This document shows positions 1-8,854 of a stretch of 64,000 bases of DNA, in pieces. Both the position numbers and the translations under genes were made by a program. The notes beneath the pieces are model-generated. The model saw nothing but the letters and a program-made list of their open reading frames with translations. It was not told the origin of the DNA and did not search any database. Positions within the stretch are counted from its first letter, which is position 1, and each line of letters opens with the position of its first letter. Origin of the DNA: an uncultured Bacteroidota bacterium (GTDB taxonomy: Bacteria > Bacteroidota > Bacteroidia > Flavobacteriales > Flavobacteriaceae); assembly GCA_902566635.1 (NCBI GenBank), contig CACFJP010000006.1, positions 19,037 through 83,036 on the forward strand. The letters run 5' to 3'.

Positions 1-797
1 AACAAGAGGACATTGTTAATGACCATATTGCATTTAGGACTTTGGGTGTTCCAAAACTCGGTATTGCCTCATTTGAAAAGATTTTTTTACACCACGGCTA
101 CAACAAACAAGACCATTATTTTTTTCCAAAAAAGAAATTGGATGCCTACTGGTATAAACCACCTCATGATTACTATCCTCGTGTTTTTATCAGCGAATTA
201 AAAGTGAATGAACTCTCAACAACTGCGCAAGACATTATCCAGAGTTACACCAAATATATTGAAAAAGACCCCATAGTTGAAATTAACTTGGATGATGCTG
301 AAGCAGTCGTTGATTTTCTTCATCAAGCACTTTGGAAATTGCCAAGCCTAATCGATTACAAAACACTGCTAAAGGAGTCTGAATATGGGGCGTGGGTGAT
401 TTATAATCGTTATTATTTAAACCATTACACCATTAGCATACATGAGTTGCCATCTCCTTACAATAATCTAGAATTTTTTAACAAATTCTTAAAATCGATT
501 GGTGTGATCCTCAACGATGCTGGTGGTGAAATCAAAACAAGTCAAGACAAATTACTTCGCCAAAGCAGTACGATAGCACAGTCTGTTGAATCATCTTTTA
601 AAAATGACGAAACTGCTGAAATTGCAGGCAGCTATATAGAATTTGCCGAACGCTTGCCTCTTCCAGCATATGCAAATCTTTCAACGGAAAAACTGACCAA
701 CGCACATCGCCGTGAGGGGTTTGAAACAGATAATGCCGACAAGATTTTTGAAAGCACTTTTAGCAATCAAATCAAGAAGAATTTGAAGTCCTATTGA
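1..797 (+). CDS. DUF1338 family protein (2-oxoadipate dioxygenase/decarboxylase-like), 5' end outside window
   Basis: The open frame runs in from the left edge (codons in phase with position 3) and ends with TGA at 795-797, so the N-terminus is missing. The first visible residues read NDHIAFRTLGVPKLGI, the metal-binding His segment characteristic of DUF1338 proteins. Family members that have been studied (HglS/YdcJ) are Fe(II)-dependent 2-oxoadipate dioxygenase/decarboxylases of lysine breakdown; the short Bacteroidota versions are less well characterised, so the substrate is inferred. The TTG at 42 is an internal Leu codon, not a start. The 3' end overlaps the convergent bshA by 7 bases. Confidence 0.75.
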   Translation, partial: QEDIVNDHIAFRTLGVPKLGIASFEKIFLHHGYNKQDHYFFPKKKLDAYWYKPPHDYYPRVFISELKVNELSTTAQDIIQSYTKYIEKDPIVEINLDDAEAVVDFLHQALWKLPSLIDYKTLLKESEYGAWVIYNRYYLNHYTISIHELPSPYNNLEFFNKFLKSIGVILNDAGGEIKTSQDKLLRQSSTIAQSVESSFKNDETAEIAGSYIEFAERLPLPAYANLSTEKLTNAHRREGFETDNADKIFESTFSNQIKKNLKSY

Positions 798-1912
798 AGC
801 GCTTTTTGATAAATATCGATATATGAGGGAATGATTTTTTGAATATCGAATTCCTTAGCTCTTTCAAAAGCAGCGCCTTTGAATTGGGCTAACTTATTGT
901 CGTCGCTCAACAATTCTATCGCAAAATCTGCCATTATATCTACTTCTCTATGAGGAGTTAAAATTCCTGATACGTTGTTTTCCACAACCTCAGGAATGCC
1001 CCCTTCATTTGTAGCAATCACAGGTGTTCGTGCAGCCATTGCCTCGAGAGCTGCAAGCCCAAAGCTTTCTTTTTGAGATGGGAGAAGGAACAAGTCGGAC
1101 GAGCAAAGGATTTTATACACATCATTTGACTTACCCACAAAATCAACAACATCAGACAATCCAAGTTCTTTGGTATATTCCTCTGCCGATTGCCTATCAG
1201 GGCCATCTCCGACTAAAATCAAGCGTGATTTGACCTTTTTATTCACTTTCGCAAACACATATAGGACATCTTGCACACGCTTAACTGGTCTAAAATTACT
1301 GACATGCGTAACCAAACGTTCATCAGGTTTTACAAGTTGTTCTCTCGAGCATGTATTTCGTAAATGCTCATATTTTTGGATATCAATAAAATTGGGAACC
1401 ACATCAATTTCCATTTTAACATCAAAGATATCCTTGGTATCATACTTCAAACTTTTGGAAACACATGTGACAACATCAGAGTTGTTGATACTGAATGTTA
1501 CAGCAGGCTTATAAAATGGATGACTTCCAACCAGTGTGATGTCAGACCCATGAAGTGTTGTCACAATTGGAGTGTTAATTTGCAATTCTGCAAGCATCTG
1601 TTTTGCCATAAAGGCTGCATATGCATGAGGTATTGCGTAGTGCGCATGTAAGAGATCAATTTTATGAAGCCTAACCATATCAACAAGAGCACTGGATAAG
1701 GCTAATTCGTAGGGTTGGTAGTGAAACAGGGGATAATTTGGCACATGAACTTCATGAAAGTGTATTCGCTCCAAATCTGTGTCTAAACGAACAGGCTTTT
1801 TATATGCCATAAAATGAACGTGGTGCCCTCTTTTGGACAACTCAATTCCGAGTTCAGTAGCAACAACTCCACTACCACCAAAAGTTGGGTAACATATAAT
1901 TCCAATTCGCAT
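791..1912 (-). CDS. bshA: N-acetyl-alpha-D-glucosaminyl L-malate synthase (bacillithiol biosynthesis)
   Basis: A GT4-family glycosyltransferase of 373 residues, the normal BshA length. It joins GlcNAc from UDP-GlcNAc to L-malate, the first step of bacillithiol synthesis, in the cytoplasm. Visible marks are the N-terminal GGSGVVATELG loop (residues 12-22), HGSD at 121-124, NFRPVKR at 206-212 and the EX7E nucleotide-sugar motif ESFGLAALE at 282-290. It lies 2 bases downstream of the GH3 fusion gene on the same strand, so the two are probably co-transcribed, although no functional link is obvious. Confidence 0.93.
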   Translation of the reverse strand: MRIGIICYPTFGGSGVVATELGIELSKRGHHVHFMAYKKPVRLDTDLERIHFHEVHVPNYPLFHYQPYELALSSALVDMVRLHKIDLLHAHYAIPHAYAAFMAKQMLAELQINTPIVTTLHGSDITLVGSHPFYKPAVTFSINNSDVVTCVSKSLKYDTKDIFDVKMEIDVVPNFIDIQKYEHLRNTCSREQLVKPDERLVTHVSNFRPVKRVQDVLYVFAKVNKKVKSRLILVGDGPDRQSAEEYTKELGLSDVVDFVGKSNDVYKILCSSDLFLLPSQKESFGLAALEAMAARTPVIATNEGGIPEVVENNVSGILTPHREVDIMADFAIELLSDDNKLAQFKGAAFERAKEFDIQKIIPSYIDIYQKALQ

Positions 1913-1914
1913 AG

Positions 1915-4782
1915 CTATTTAATAATTGCATTATATATGACACGCTGTATTTCTGAGCGCAGGTTTGTGTCAATCAATTTTGTGTTATTCATGGTAGGAT
2001 AAGTTCGATTTGATAAAAATACATAAACCAAGTCATGGTCTGGATCTGCCCAAGCAAATGTCCCTGTAAAACCTGAGTGACCAAAACTATCATTAGAGGT
2101 ACATAAACAGGTTGGGCCTGGGTCTTCAAACTGCTGTTTGTCAAATCCTATACCTCTTCTATTGTTCTCACTTTTATAGTATCTCCTGTTAAAATGGCTG
2201 ATTGTAGAGGGCAAAAAAAATTGTTGTCCACCATATGAACCACCCTGGATAAACATTTGCATCACCTTTGCAACATCATTGGCATTGCTAAACAACCCAG
2301 CATGACCACCAACACCATTTTGCATGGCTGCTCCCATGTCATGCACATAGCCTTGAATTTCAGTATGTCGATAATAATCATCGATTTCAGATGGTACGAT
2401 CTGATCAACATTAACTTCGTTTAAAGGTAAATAGCCTAAAGATGATGCTCCAATTGGTTGATAGTATTCTTTTTCGACGAGCATATCCATTCTCTGACCA
2501 TAACGACCCTCAATATATTCTTTAAACATATAAAAAGGTAAATCGCTGTATTTATAATAAATAGAATCTAATAAAGGGCTATCAACAATCTCTTCTTTCA
2601 TTTCCTCTTGGTATTTAGTGCGCAAATACAAATCATCTGTCACTTGTACTTTATGTCTCTTTTTTTGTTTTTTACGATAAAGTTTCTTGCTTGGAATATC
2701 TGAGTTGTCACGCAAGGTATTTCGATAAAAAGGCAACCAGGGCTGAATGCCAGCATGATGAGAAAGCAAGGATTGGAAATTCATTTCTGCTTTGTTCGAT
2801 TCACTATACCCCCCCAACAGGCTTGAAATTGGCGTTGTCAGAAACAAAGAATCCCTTTCGTGCTCCCTCATTGCCAAAGGAACAGAAGCCAAAATTTTTG
2901 TCACTGATGCCAAATCATATCGATGAAACCACTGTATAGGTGTTTGTTTTGCATATCGCATATGACCAAACGACTTGTGATAGATCACCTTTCCTGATTT
3001 TGCAATCAAAATTTGCATGCCAGGGGCAATACTATCCTTGATGGCTTGATTTGCCATCTCATCAATGTTTTGCAACACCTTCTCATCCATCCCAACCTGA
3101 TAGGGATGACCATATGAAAGACGCTCCAATGGCTTGATATCCAAACCACTACCCTGAGCATAAGACCCAATCGGGACTGGAAGCTTTCCATTTGCACCTA
3201 GTCCCCCAAAAACCAACTGAGCAGCTTTGGACTGAAATATTGAACCATTTTGATACGCAAGCACAACAGATTCACAAGCATCTAATGGGAGTTTTAATAG
3301 ACTATATGGATTAGCAAAAGTCACCAAATTCACCTTTGTTTGCGCACACAGTTCTTTGAGCTTTTCAATCACTTCTTGACTCAGTTTGTGTTTGACAAAA
3401 GGCGAATGGTCTGGTTGGTGCAAGCCAACGATTATATGTGTATAATCTGTATGATTCGCCAACATTTCAGTTAGACTCAACTCCTCGATTGATGTATAAT
3501 GTCTCATTCTTTCAAGAAAATAATCACCTGTGGCCTCGCCTATTTTTACATATGCAATGTTTGTATTTTCGAATTGCTGGATGGGAAGTATTTGATTTTT
3601 GTTTTGGATCACTGTTAGAGACGCCTCTGCCAGTTGGTGGTTGAGTTTGGCTGCATCAGAAGTCTCAATATCTTGAAATAAAGAATCGCCAAGGACCAAT
3701 TTTGATTTATGCAGTTTTGCATCAAACTTTGCATTGAGAATTTTTTTGACTGAATGTGCCAAACGCTTTTCAGCAATTGCCCCCGAGATGAAAGCATTGC
3801 GAATATCCTCAAATGCAATTGGCAAATCGTCTGGAATTAAAAGCAAATCTGCTCCTGCCAAAAACGAACCCAGTGATGATGATTGTTTTCCACTGTAATC
3901 TGAAACACCTTTCATATTTAAAGCATCAGTGACGACTAAACCATCAAACCCAAATTCTTTAACCAATAAATCATGTATGATTGAAGAGGATAAAGATGAA
4001 GGCAATCCCTTGGTTTGTTCTAGCGTAGGCACCTCCAAATGACCTACCATCACAGAAAAAACACCTTCATTGATAAGTGTTTTGAAGGGGTATAACTCGG
4101 TTTTATTCAGATGGTTTATATCATGATTCACCAAAGGCAGCGTATGATGCGAATCTGTTGAGGTGTTGCCATGACCAGGAAAGTGTTTGATGCTTGTCAT
4201 AAGCCCCCCATCTTGCATCCCTCGAATAAGCATGCCCCCTTTTTGGCTAACCAACTTTGGGTCTGAACCAAATGAACGCAACCCTATCACAGGGTTTTTG
4301 GAATTGGTATTAACATCAACAACAGGACTGAAATTGAGATGAACCCCTACGCGCCTTTGACGATTGGCCATCGACTGACCAAGCTGATAGAGAAGACTAT
4401 CGTTTTGAATCGCCCCCAAGGTCATTTGAAAAGGAAAAGGCGAAACATCACTGATGCGCATCGCCATCCCCCACTCTGCGTCCATTGCAATCAGTAGTGG
4501 AACTGAACTTTTATTTTGGAATTCGTTTGTCAAACGCACTTGCTCTGCTATTGTCCCCTTTGAAAAAATGATTCCGCCGAGATGATACTTTTCGATAGCA
4601 GAAGTGGCTGTTTGATAGTGATTTTGATCTCCTTGTGAGAAAACCATCGTCATAAACAATTGCCCTATTTTTTGCTCTAAAGTCAACGACTGATAAGTGC
4701 TGTCAACCCAGTTCTGTTTTGATTGTGCAAAAAGTAGGTTCGTCATTAAAATCGTGAGCAATATTTGCTTGTAACAAATCAT
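1915..4782 (-). CDS. GH3 beta-N-acetylhexosaminidase fused to a serine beta-lactamase-like hydrolase
   Basis: A two-domain exported protein of 955 residues. Residues about 20-370 are a NagZ-type GH3 barrel with KHFPGHG (199-205), the following STDSHHTLP acid/base segment, and the nucleophile Asp286 in VVTDALNMKG. Residues about 570-950 are a beta-lactamase/transpeptidase-like domain with the SxxK motif SVTK (626-629) and a late HSG motif (902-904). The likely role is turnover of peptidoglycan: the GH3 part cuts GlcNAc and the second part may act on peptide or ester bonds. Substrates are inferred. I chose ATG 4782 because it leaves a clean signal peptide (MICYKQILLTILMTNLLFAQ); a TTG 15 bases upstream is also in frame. 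Such fusions are common in Bacteroidota. Confidence 0.9.
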   Translation of the reverse strand: MICYKQILLTILMTNLLFAQSKQNWVDSTYQSLTLEQKIGQLFMTMVFSQGDQNHYQTATSAIEKYHLGGIIFSKGTIAEQVRLTNEFQNKSSVPLLIAMDAEWGMAMRISDVSPFPFQMTLGAIQNDSLLYQLGQSMANRQRRVGVHLNFSPVVDVNTNSKNPVIGLRSFGSDPKLVSQKGGMLIRGMQDGGLMTSIKHFPGHGNTSTDSHHTLPLVNHDINHLNKTELYPFKTLINEGVFSVMVGHLEVPTLEQTKGLPSSLSSSIIHDLLVKEFGFDGLVVTDALNMKGVSDYSGKQSSSLGSFLAGADLLLIPDDLPIAFEDIRNAFISGAIAEKRLAHSVKKILNAKFDAKLHKSKLVLGDSLFQDIETSDAAKLNHQLAEASLTVIQNKNQILPIQQFENTNIAYVKIGEATGDYFLERMRHYTSIEELSLTEMLANHTDYTHIIVGLHQPDHSPFVKHKLSQEVIEKLKELCAQTKVNLVTFANPYSLLKLPLDACESVVLAYQNGSIFQSKAAQLVFGGLGANGKLPVPIGSYAQGSGLDIKPLERLSYGHPYQVGMDEKVLQNIDEMANQAIKDSIAPGMQILIAKSGKVIYHKSFGHMRYAKQTPIQWFHRYDLASVTKILASVPLAMREHERDSLFLTTPISSLLGGYSESNKAEMNFQSLLSHHAGIQPWLPFYRNTLRDNSDIPSKKLYRKKQKKRHKVQVTDDLYLRTKYQEEMKEEIVDSPLLDSIYYKYSDLPFYMFKEYIEGRYGQRMDMLVEKEYYQPIGASSLGYLPLNEVNVDQIVPSEIDDYYRHTEIQGYVHDMGAAMQNGVGGHAGLFSNANDVAKVMQMFIQGGSYGGQQFFLPSTISHFNRRYYKSENNRRGIGFDKQQFEDPGPTCLCTSNDSFGHSGFTGTFAWADPDHDLVYVFLSNRTYPTMNNTKLIDTNLRSEIQRVIYNAIIK

Positions 4783-4800
4783 ATGATAAAAGTACAAAAG

Positions 4801-5283
4801 CTAAAAATAACGAGAGTGCCAGCTCTGTTCAGCACTCGTTTCCCAGTGGCTTTCAAATTCAGCCTTGGTGGTCACAAGATGATTAAAAACTGTAGTACTA
4901 GGAAGGATTTGACCAGACTTACTCATTTTTTTAAATACCTTAATATCAACAACCCGGATTGTTCCATCTTGACTGTAATGCACATTCATTTTGTCGAGCA
5001 AACGCACTGATAATGATTGTTCGAGAGCTTGAATAAAATGAACCGATTTGTCAATCGAACACCCAGTCGCTTGCTGATTGGCTTCATCAAGAGAAAAGAC
5101 AATAAATTGTTGATAAGGGATACAATATCCAGCTGAGAGGGATGCACCATGGGCCGTCCAATCGGTCAAAAATTGTTGAATGTCAGACTGTAGTCGCACC
5201 ATTTCCGAATCAGTAAACCTGCGGCTTGAGGGATATATCCAAATCTGAGAGTGATCGGGAAGCTGAGAAAAGGGCACGACCAT
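4801..5283 (-). CDS. Conserved flavobacterial protein of about 160 residues, function unknown
   Basis: A 160-residue soluble protein beginning MVVPFSQLPDHSQIWIYPSS. The frame stays open upstream to 5388, but ATG 5283 is preferred: it starts 2 bases after the stop of the upstream Fe-S gene, and the extra N-terminal stretch is the antisense of nothing known and rich in Arg/Cys. Proteins of this size and start are, from memory, conserved next to this Fe-S cluster in Flavobacteriaceae and are often labelled 'ABC transporter ATPase'. I see no Walker A or signature motif, so that label looks wrong. No membrane segment or signal peptide is present. Function unknown. Confidence 0.65.
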   Translation of the reverse strand: MVVPFSQLPDHSQIWIYPSSRRFTDSEMVRLQSDIQQFLTDWTAHGASLSAGYCIPYQQFIVFSLDEANQQATGCSIDKSVHFIQALEQSLSVRLLDKMNVHYSQDGTIRVVDIKVFKKMSKSGQILPSTTVFNHLVTTKAEFESHWETSAEQSWHSRYF

Positions 5284-5285
5284 AA

Positions 5286-6086
5286 TTAGAGCGATTCTGT
5301 TTGCGCCAACAACTGTGCGACATCCAACACTGCAACTTTCCCTTCTTTCCCTTTGTTTTTCACACCATCGTGAAGCATCGTGTTGCAAAAGGGACAGCCT
5401 GCTGCAATGATTTCAGGTTTTGTGTCTAAGGCCTGCTCGGTACGTTCGATGTTCACCTCTTTATCGCCCTTTTCGGCATCTTTAAACATTTGCGCGCCAC
5501 CTGCCCCACAACAAAGTCCTTTTTCTTTACAACTCTTCATTTCGACCAACTTTACATTGAGCTTTTCGATGAGGGCTCGTGGTGCCTCATACTCTTTGTT
5601 GGCTCTTCCCAAATAACATGGGTCATGAAACGTAATTTTTTTGCCTTTGTAAGTGGTTTTGGTATCAACTTTCAAGCGCCCTTCCTCGATTAATTGATGA
5701 AGAAACTGTGTGTGATGTAAGACTTCATAATGCCCACCCAATACTGGGTATTCATTTTTTAAAGTGTTAAAACAGTGGGGACAAGCAGTAACGATTTTTT
5801 TTACTTCATACCCATTGAGCACTTTTATATTGGTAGATGCTTGCATTTGAAACAAAAACTCATTACCAGAACGCTTAGCTGGGTCGCCATTACAGCTTTC
5901 TTCAGGTCCCAAAACTGCAAATGAGACCTTGGCATCTTGTAATAGTTCGACAAAAGCTTTTGTAATCTTTTTCGATCGATCATCAAAGCTCCCTGCACAA
6001 CCAACCCAAAACAAAACTTCAGGCGTCTCGCCTTTTTGGGTCATTTCGGCCATGGTTTGCACAGTTTTAGTCGTATTGTCCATCAT
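5286..6086 (-). CDS. (Fe-S)-binding protein with two CCG (cysteine-rich) domains
   Basis: A 266-residue cytoplasmic protein of the heterodisulfide-reductase subunit B / GlpC / LutA type. The first CCG-like repeat shows WVGCAGS, EESCNGD and ACPHC; the second shows HDPCYLG, GLCCGAGG and AGCPFC. Such domains bind an unusual 4Fe-4S cluster and pass electrons. The membrane Fe-S protein at 6522-7838 is the likely partner, as in HdrBC or GlpC-type pairs. Two adjacent ATGs (6086, 6083) and a TTG (6089) could start it; all overlap the 3' end of the HAD gene by about 20 bases, suggesting translational coupling. The electron donor and acceptor cannot be told from the sequence. Confidence 0.85.
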   Translation of the reverse strand: MMDNTTKTVQTMAEMTQKGETPEVLFWVGCAGSFDDRSKKITKAFVELLQDAKVSFAVLGPEESCNGDPAKRSGNEFLFQMQASTNIKVLNGYEVKKIVTACPHCFNTLKNEYPVLGGHYEVLHHTQFLHQLIEEGRLKVDTKTTYKGKKITFHDPCYLGRANKEYEAPRALIEKLNVKLVEMKSCKEKGLCCGAGGAQMFKDAEKGDKEVNIERTEQALDTKPEIIAAGCPFCNTMLHDGVKNKGKEGKVAVLDVAQLLAQTESL

Positions 6087-6513
6087 CAAAAACTTGAATT
6101 GTAACCTCTTTGTCTATGAGGTCAGTAAATTTACCATTATATCGTGTAGCCTTTACCAAGTGATTGTCGATCCAGTGATAATTCCCACCTCTAGGTTTTC
6201 CCATCAATAAACTATGATATTTAAAACCATTAGTATTCAACCACTCCACTGTAACTGCTCGGTGATCTTCTGTTCGAGAAGTGAAAAAACAAATGACATG
6301 ACCTTCATCATACCAGCGATTTAAGGTTTCTAATGCATCTGAATAGAGCGTAGCTGTTACCATTCTCTCTGGCTCTTCATTTGGAATGTCATCGCAAATC
6401 GTCCCATCGATATCAATTAGATAATTTTTAATGCCCTCAGGTAAAACGGGACTTACGTGTTCTCCTTCTTCTATTTTTTTGTTTAGTAGCTTATCTACGT
6501 CTTTTTTTTCCAT
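6067..6513 (-). CDS. HAD-like phosphatase (often annotated phosphoheptose isomerase)
   Basis: A 148-residue protein with the HAD motif I, DIDGTICDD, at about residues 33-41, a motif II-like FFTSRTEDH, and a closing WIDNH acidic patch. This is a small HAD-fold hydrolase acting on an unknown phosphorylated compound. Databases frequently call this flavobacterial family 'phosphoheptose isomerase', but the SIS fold of true GmhA is not visible. It is sandwiched between the two Fe-S genes, 8 bases downstream of the membrane subunit and overlapping the CCG protein, a conserved-looking arrangement whose meaning is unclear. Confidence 0.8.
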   Translation of the reverse strand: MEKKDVDKLLNKKIEEGEHVSPVLPEGIKNYLIDIDGTICDDIPNEEPERMVTATLYSDALETLNRWYDEGHVICFFTSRTEDHRAVTVEWLNTNGFKYHSLLMGKPRGGNYHWIDNHLVKATRYNGKFTDLIDKEVTIQVFDDGQYD

Positions 6514-6521
6514 GATAATTT

Positions 6522-7838
6522 TTATTCATTAATCCAATTAATCCGATCTTGTTGGTTGAAGGGCCAAGGTGCGCCGTTGTTTTCAATGTTTGTCATCATT
6601 GTATTCAACTCAGAAGGAGCAGATGACTGCTCCATCACTAAATATTGTCGCATGTCCATTATAATTGACAATGGGTCAATTGAGATGGGACAAGCCTCAA
6701 CGCAGGCGTTACAGGTTGTACAAGCCCATAATTCTTCTCGTGATATATGATGATCAAGTAAAGTCTTATCATCAACTTCTTGGCCTCGATCAAGTTGTTT
6801 GCCCACTTGTTCTAATCTGTCACGTGTGTCCATCATGATTTTACGTGGAGACAATTTTTTTCCTGTTTGATTGGCTGGACATACGTCTGTACATCTGCCA
6901 CATTCTGTGCAACTGTAGGCATTCATCAGCTGTATACGATTCAAATCTTTTACATCTGCAGCACCAAAACTGATTGGTTCACCCTCAACTGCTGGTGAAG
7001 CATAGGGATCAGCACTTGGATCCATCATCAACTTTACCTCTTTGGCAACTACCTCTGAATGTGAAAATCGGCCTAGAGGATTAAGGTTGGCATAAAATGT
7101 ATTGGGAAATGCAAGAATAATATGCAAGTGTTTGGAGTAATACAGATAATTTAAAAATGCCAAAATACCTAAGATATGAAGCCACCAACTCGTGCGCTCA
7201 ATCATCACTACATTGGTATATGACATCCCATCAAAAAGAGGTGTGAGTAAACCACTAATGGGAAAATGGCCTGCTTGTAAATAATAAGATTGAGCCTCAG
7301 GGTGATGTTGCAACCAGTAGTCAGAGGCATTCATCGTTAAAAATAAAAACATCAACACAAGTTCGATGTAAAGGATATAATCGGCATCCTTTTTTGGCCA
7401 ACCTTTCATTTCAGGTTTTAAAAAACGTCGAATACGCATGATGTTTCTTCTGATCCAAAAAGCAGAAACAGCAATAATAACCAACAAAGCAAAAATCTCA
7501 AATGTGGCGATTAACACATCGTATGTGCTTCCCAAATAGGGGGAAAAGATGCGATGGGTTCCCAAAAATCCATCGACTATAATTTCAAGCAGCTCGATAT
7601 TTATGACAATAAAACCAACATAAACGATGATGTGTAAAAAACCTGTAGTTGGCCGTACTGTCATCTTCGATTGTCCCAAGGCAACGCGAGCCATATGCTT
7701 CCATCGTTTCGATTTTTGATCAGAACGATTTATTTTTTGCCCAAGCTTGATGTTGCGAATAATACGCCGAACGTTTCTAATGAACATGCCAATAGCAACA
7801 AAGAAAACAATCGCGAAAATAATACTGCTCAGGTACAC
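6522..7838 (-). CDS. Membrane Fe-S electron-transfer protein (HdrC/HdrE or GlpC-like)
   Basis: A 438-residue protein. The N-terminal half holds about five hydrophobic helices (first at residues 1-22, others around 70-90, 105-125, 150-170 and 210-230), resembling the NarI/HdrE membrane anchor. The C-terminal half is a two-cluster ferredoxin domain: CTECGRCTDVCP, then CTTCNACVEACP. It probably moves electrons between a quinone pool and the soluble CCG protein encoded downstream. The start codon is GTG at 7838; no better ATG lies nearby. The actual substrate oxidised or reduced is not apparent. Confidence 0.85.
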   Translation of the reverse strand: MYLSSIIFAIVFFVAIGMFIRNVRRIIRNIKLGQKINRSDQKSKRWKHMARVALGQSKMTVRPTTGFLHIIVYVGFIVINIELLEIIVDGFLGTHRIFSPYLGSTYDVLIATFEIFALLVIIAVSAFWIRRNIMRIRRFLKPEMKGWPKKDADYILYIELVLMFLFLTMNASDYWLQHHPEAQSYYLQAGHFPISGLLTPLFDGMSYTNVVMIERTSWWLHILGILAFLNYLYYSKHLHIILAFPNTFYANLNPLGRFSHSEVVAKEVKLMMDPSADPYASPAVEGEPISFGAADVKDLNRIQLMNAYSCTECGRCTDVCPANQTGKKLSPRKIMMDTRDRLEQVGKQLDRGQEVDDKTLLDHHISREELWACTTCNACVEACPISIDPLSIIMDMRQYLVMEQSSAPSELNTMMTNIENNGAPWPFNQQDRINWINE

Positions 7839-7850
7839 TTTATTCGATTT

Positions 7851-8798
7851 CTATTCGGTTTGTAAATCTGATGGTTTGTATTTGACTTGTTTTTTTCCAA
7901 ATAATGAAAAATGCACATATCGTTTAGGGTTGAGACGCATGTCTTCCAGAAGCAGTTGGATCTGCTTATTCGTTTGCTCGAGTGATTGGTGCAAATCGTC
8001 TTTAGTGACAAGTTGTCCAAGTGACCCCTCTCCTCTTTCAATACGATCAAGGATTTGAGATAAATTTGACACTGCAGAACCTAAATCGTAAAAAGTAACT
8101 CCAAGATTCGCATCCTTGAGGGTAGAAGATACAACAGACAAATCGTCCGTAAGTTCAGCAAGATTATCAATTGTTTGGTTTAATGCGCCATCCTCTGCAA
8201 GTGAGTTATCTATAGTTTCACTAATCGATCGAAAATTGGAAATTGTAGTGTTGAGGTTTGCAATAGAAGTTTGTATCTCTAGCTGAGCGTCATTGTTAAA
8301 AACATTGTTTACAGTAATCAAAACAGAGTCAGCATGAGTGATCATACTCTCAATTTTTTCTTGTAATGGGGTTAATTTATCATTAACCAATTCAGAGAGG
8401 CCTGGGGCAATTAGGCCTTGCAAAGTGTCTCCTGATATTGCACGATCAGCACCATCAAAACTAGGATCAACAGCCAAAGATTTTCCGCCCAGCAAACCGG
8501 CTTCGTAGATTTTTGCCAAACTGTTTTTCGAAAATTCATACTTTTTTTCTACACGAAAACGAACAACAATTCGCTGATTGTCAGAGAGTAAAGAGACTTC
8601 ATCAATTGTACCAACTTGAAATCCTTGAATGGTTACAGCAGTTCCTGGCACAAGACCCTCAGCGTTGTCATAGACAGCATAAAAGATATTGTCACGCACA
8701 AACACATCATTTGATTTTAAGTAATTAAAACCAACAAAAAACAAAGAAAAGCCAGCGATGGCAAAAATGGCTGTTTTGATTTCTTTTGACAAATTCAC
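7851..8798 (-). CDS. MCE/MlaD family lipid-transport protein
   Basis: A 315-residue protein with one N-terminal transmembrane anchor (about residues 7-26), an MCE domain (about 38-115, with the typical LVPGTAVTIQGFQVGTI strand) and a long C-terminal helical region. MlaD-type proteins form periplasmic rings that carry phospholipids between the inner and outer membranes together with an ABC transporter. The permease and ATPase are not in this window. Start is GTG 8798. It is followed 12 bases later by the membrane Fe-S gene and preceded by the amidase gene, all on the same strand. Confidence 0.88.
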   Translation of the reverse strand: MNLSKEIKTAIFAIAGFSLFFVGFNYLKSNDVFVRDNIFYAVYDNAEGLVPGTAVTIQGFQVGTIDEVSLLSDNQRIVVRFRVEKKYEFSKNSLAKIYEAGLLGGKSLAVDPSFDGADRAISGDTLQGLIAPGLSELVNDKLTPLQEKIESMITHADSVLITVNNVFNNDAQLEIQTSIANLNTTISNFRSISETIDNSLAEDGALNQTIDNLAELTDDLSVVSSTLKDANLGVTFYDLGSAVSNLSQILDRIERGEGSLGQLVTKDDLHQSLEQTNKQIQLLLEDMRLNPKRYVHFSLFGKKQVKYKPSDLQTE

Positions 8799-8854
8799 GC
8801 TTCAATTCTTATGCCATAAAAATACGCATATAATTTAGGGTACAAAATATGGGT

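Noticed and set aside
1170..1651. Two overlapping plus-strand ORFs inside bshA
   Set aside because: They are antisense frames of a well-supported conserved gene, with no family resemblance.
4801..5388. Longer 195-codon version of the gene at 4801
   Set aside because: The first 35 codons overlap the end of the Fe-S gene and do not resemble a protein start. ATG 5283 fits the spacing and the remembered family start.
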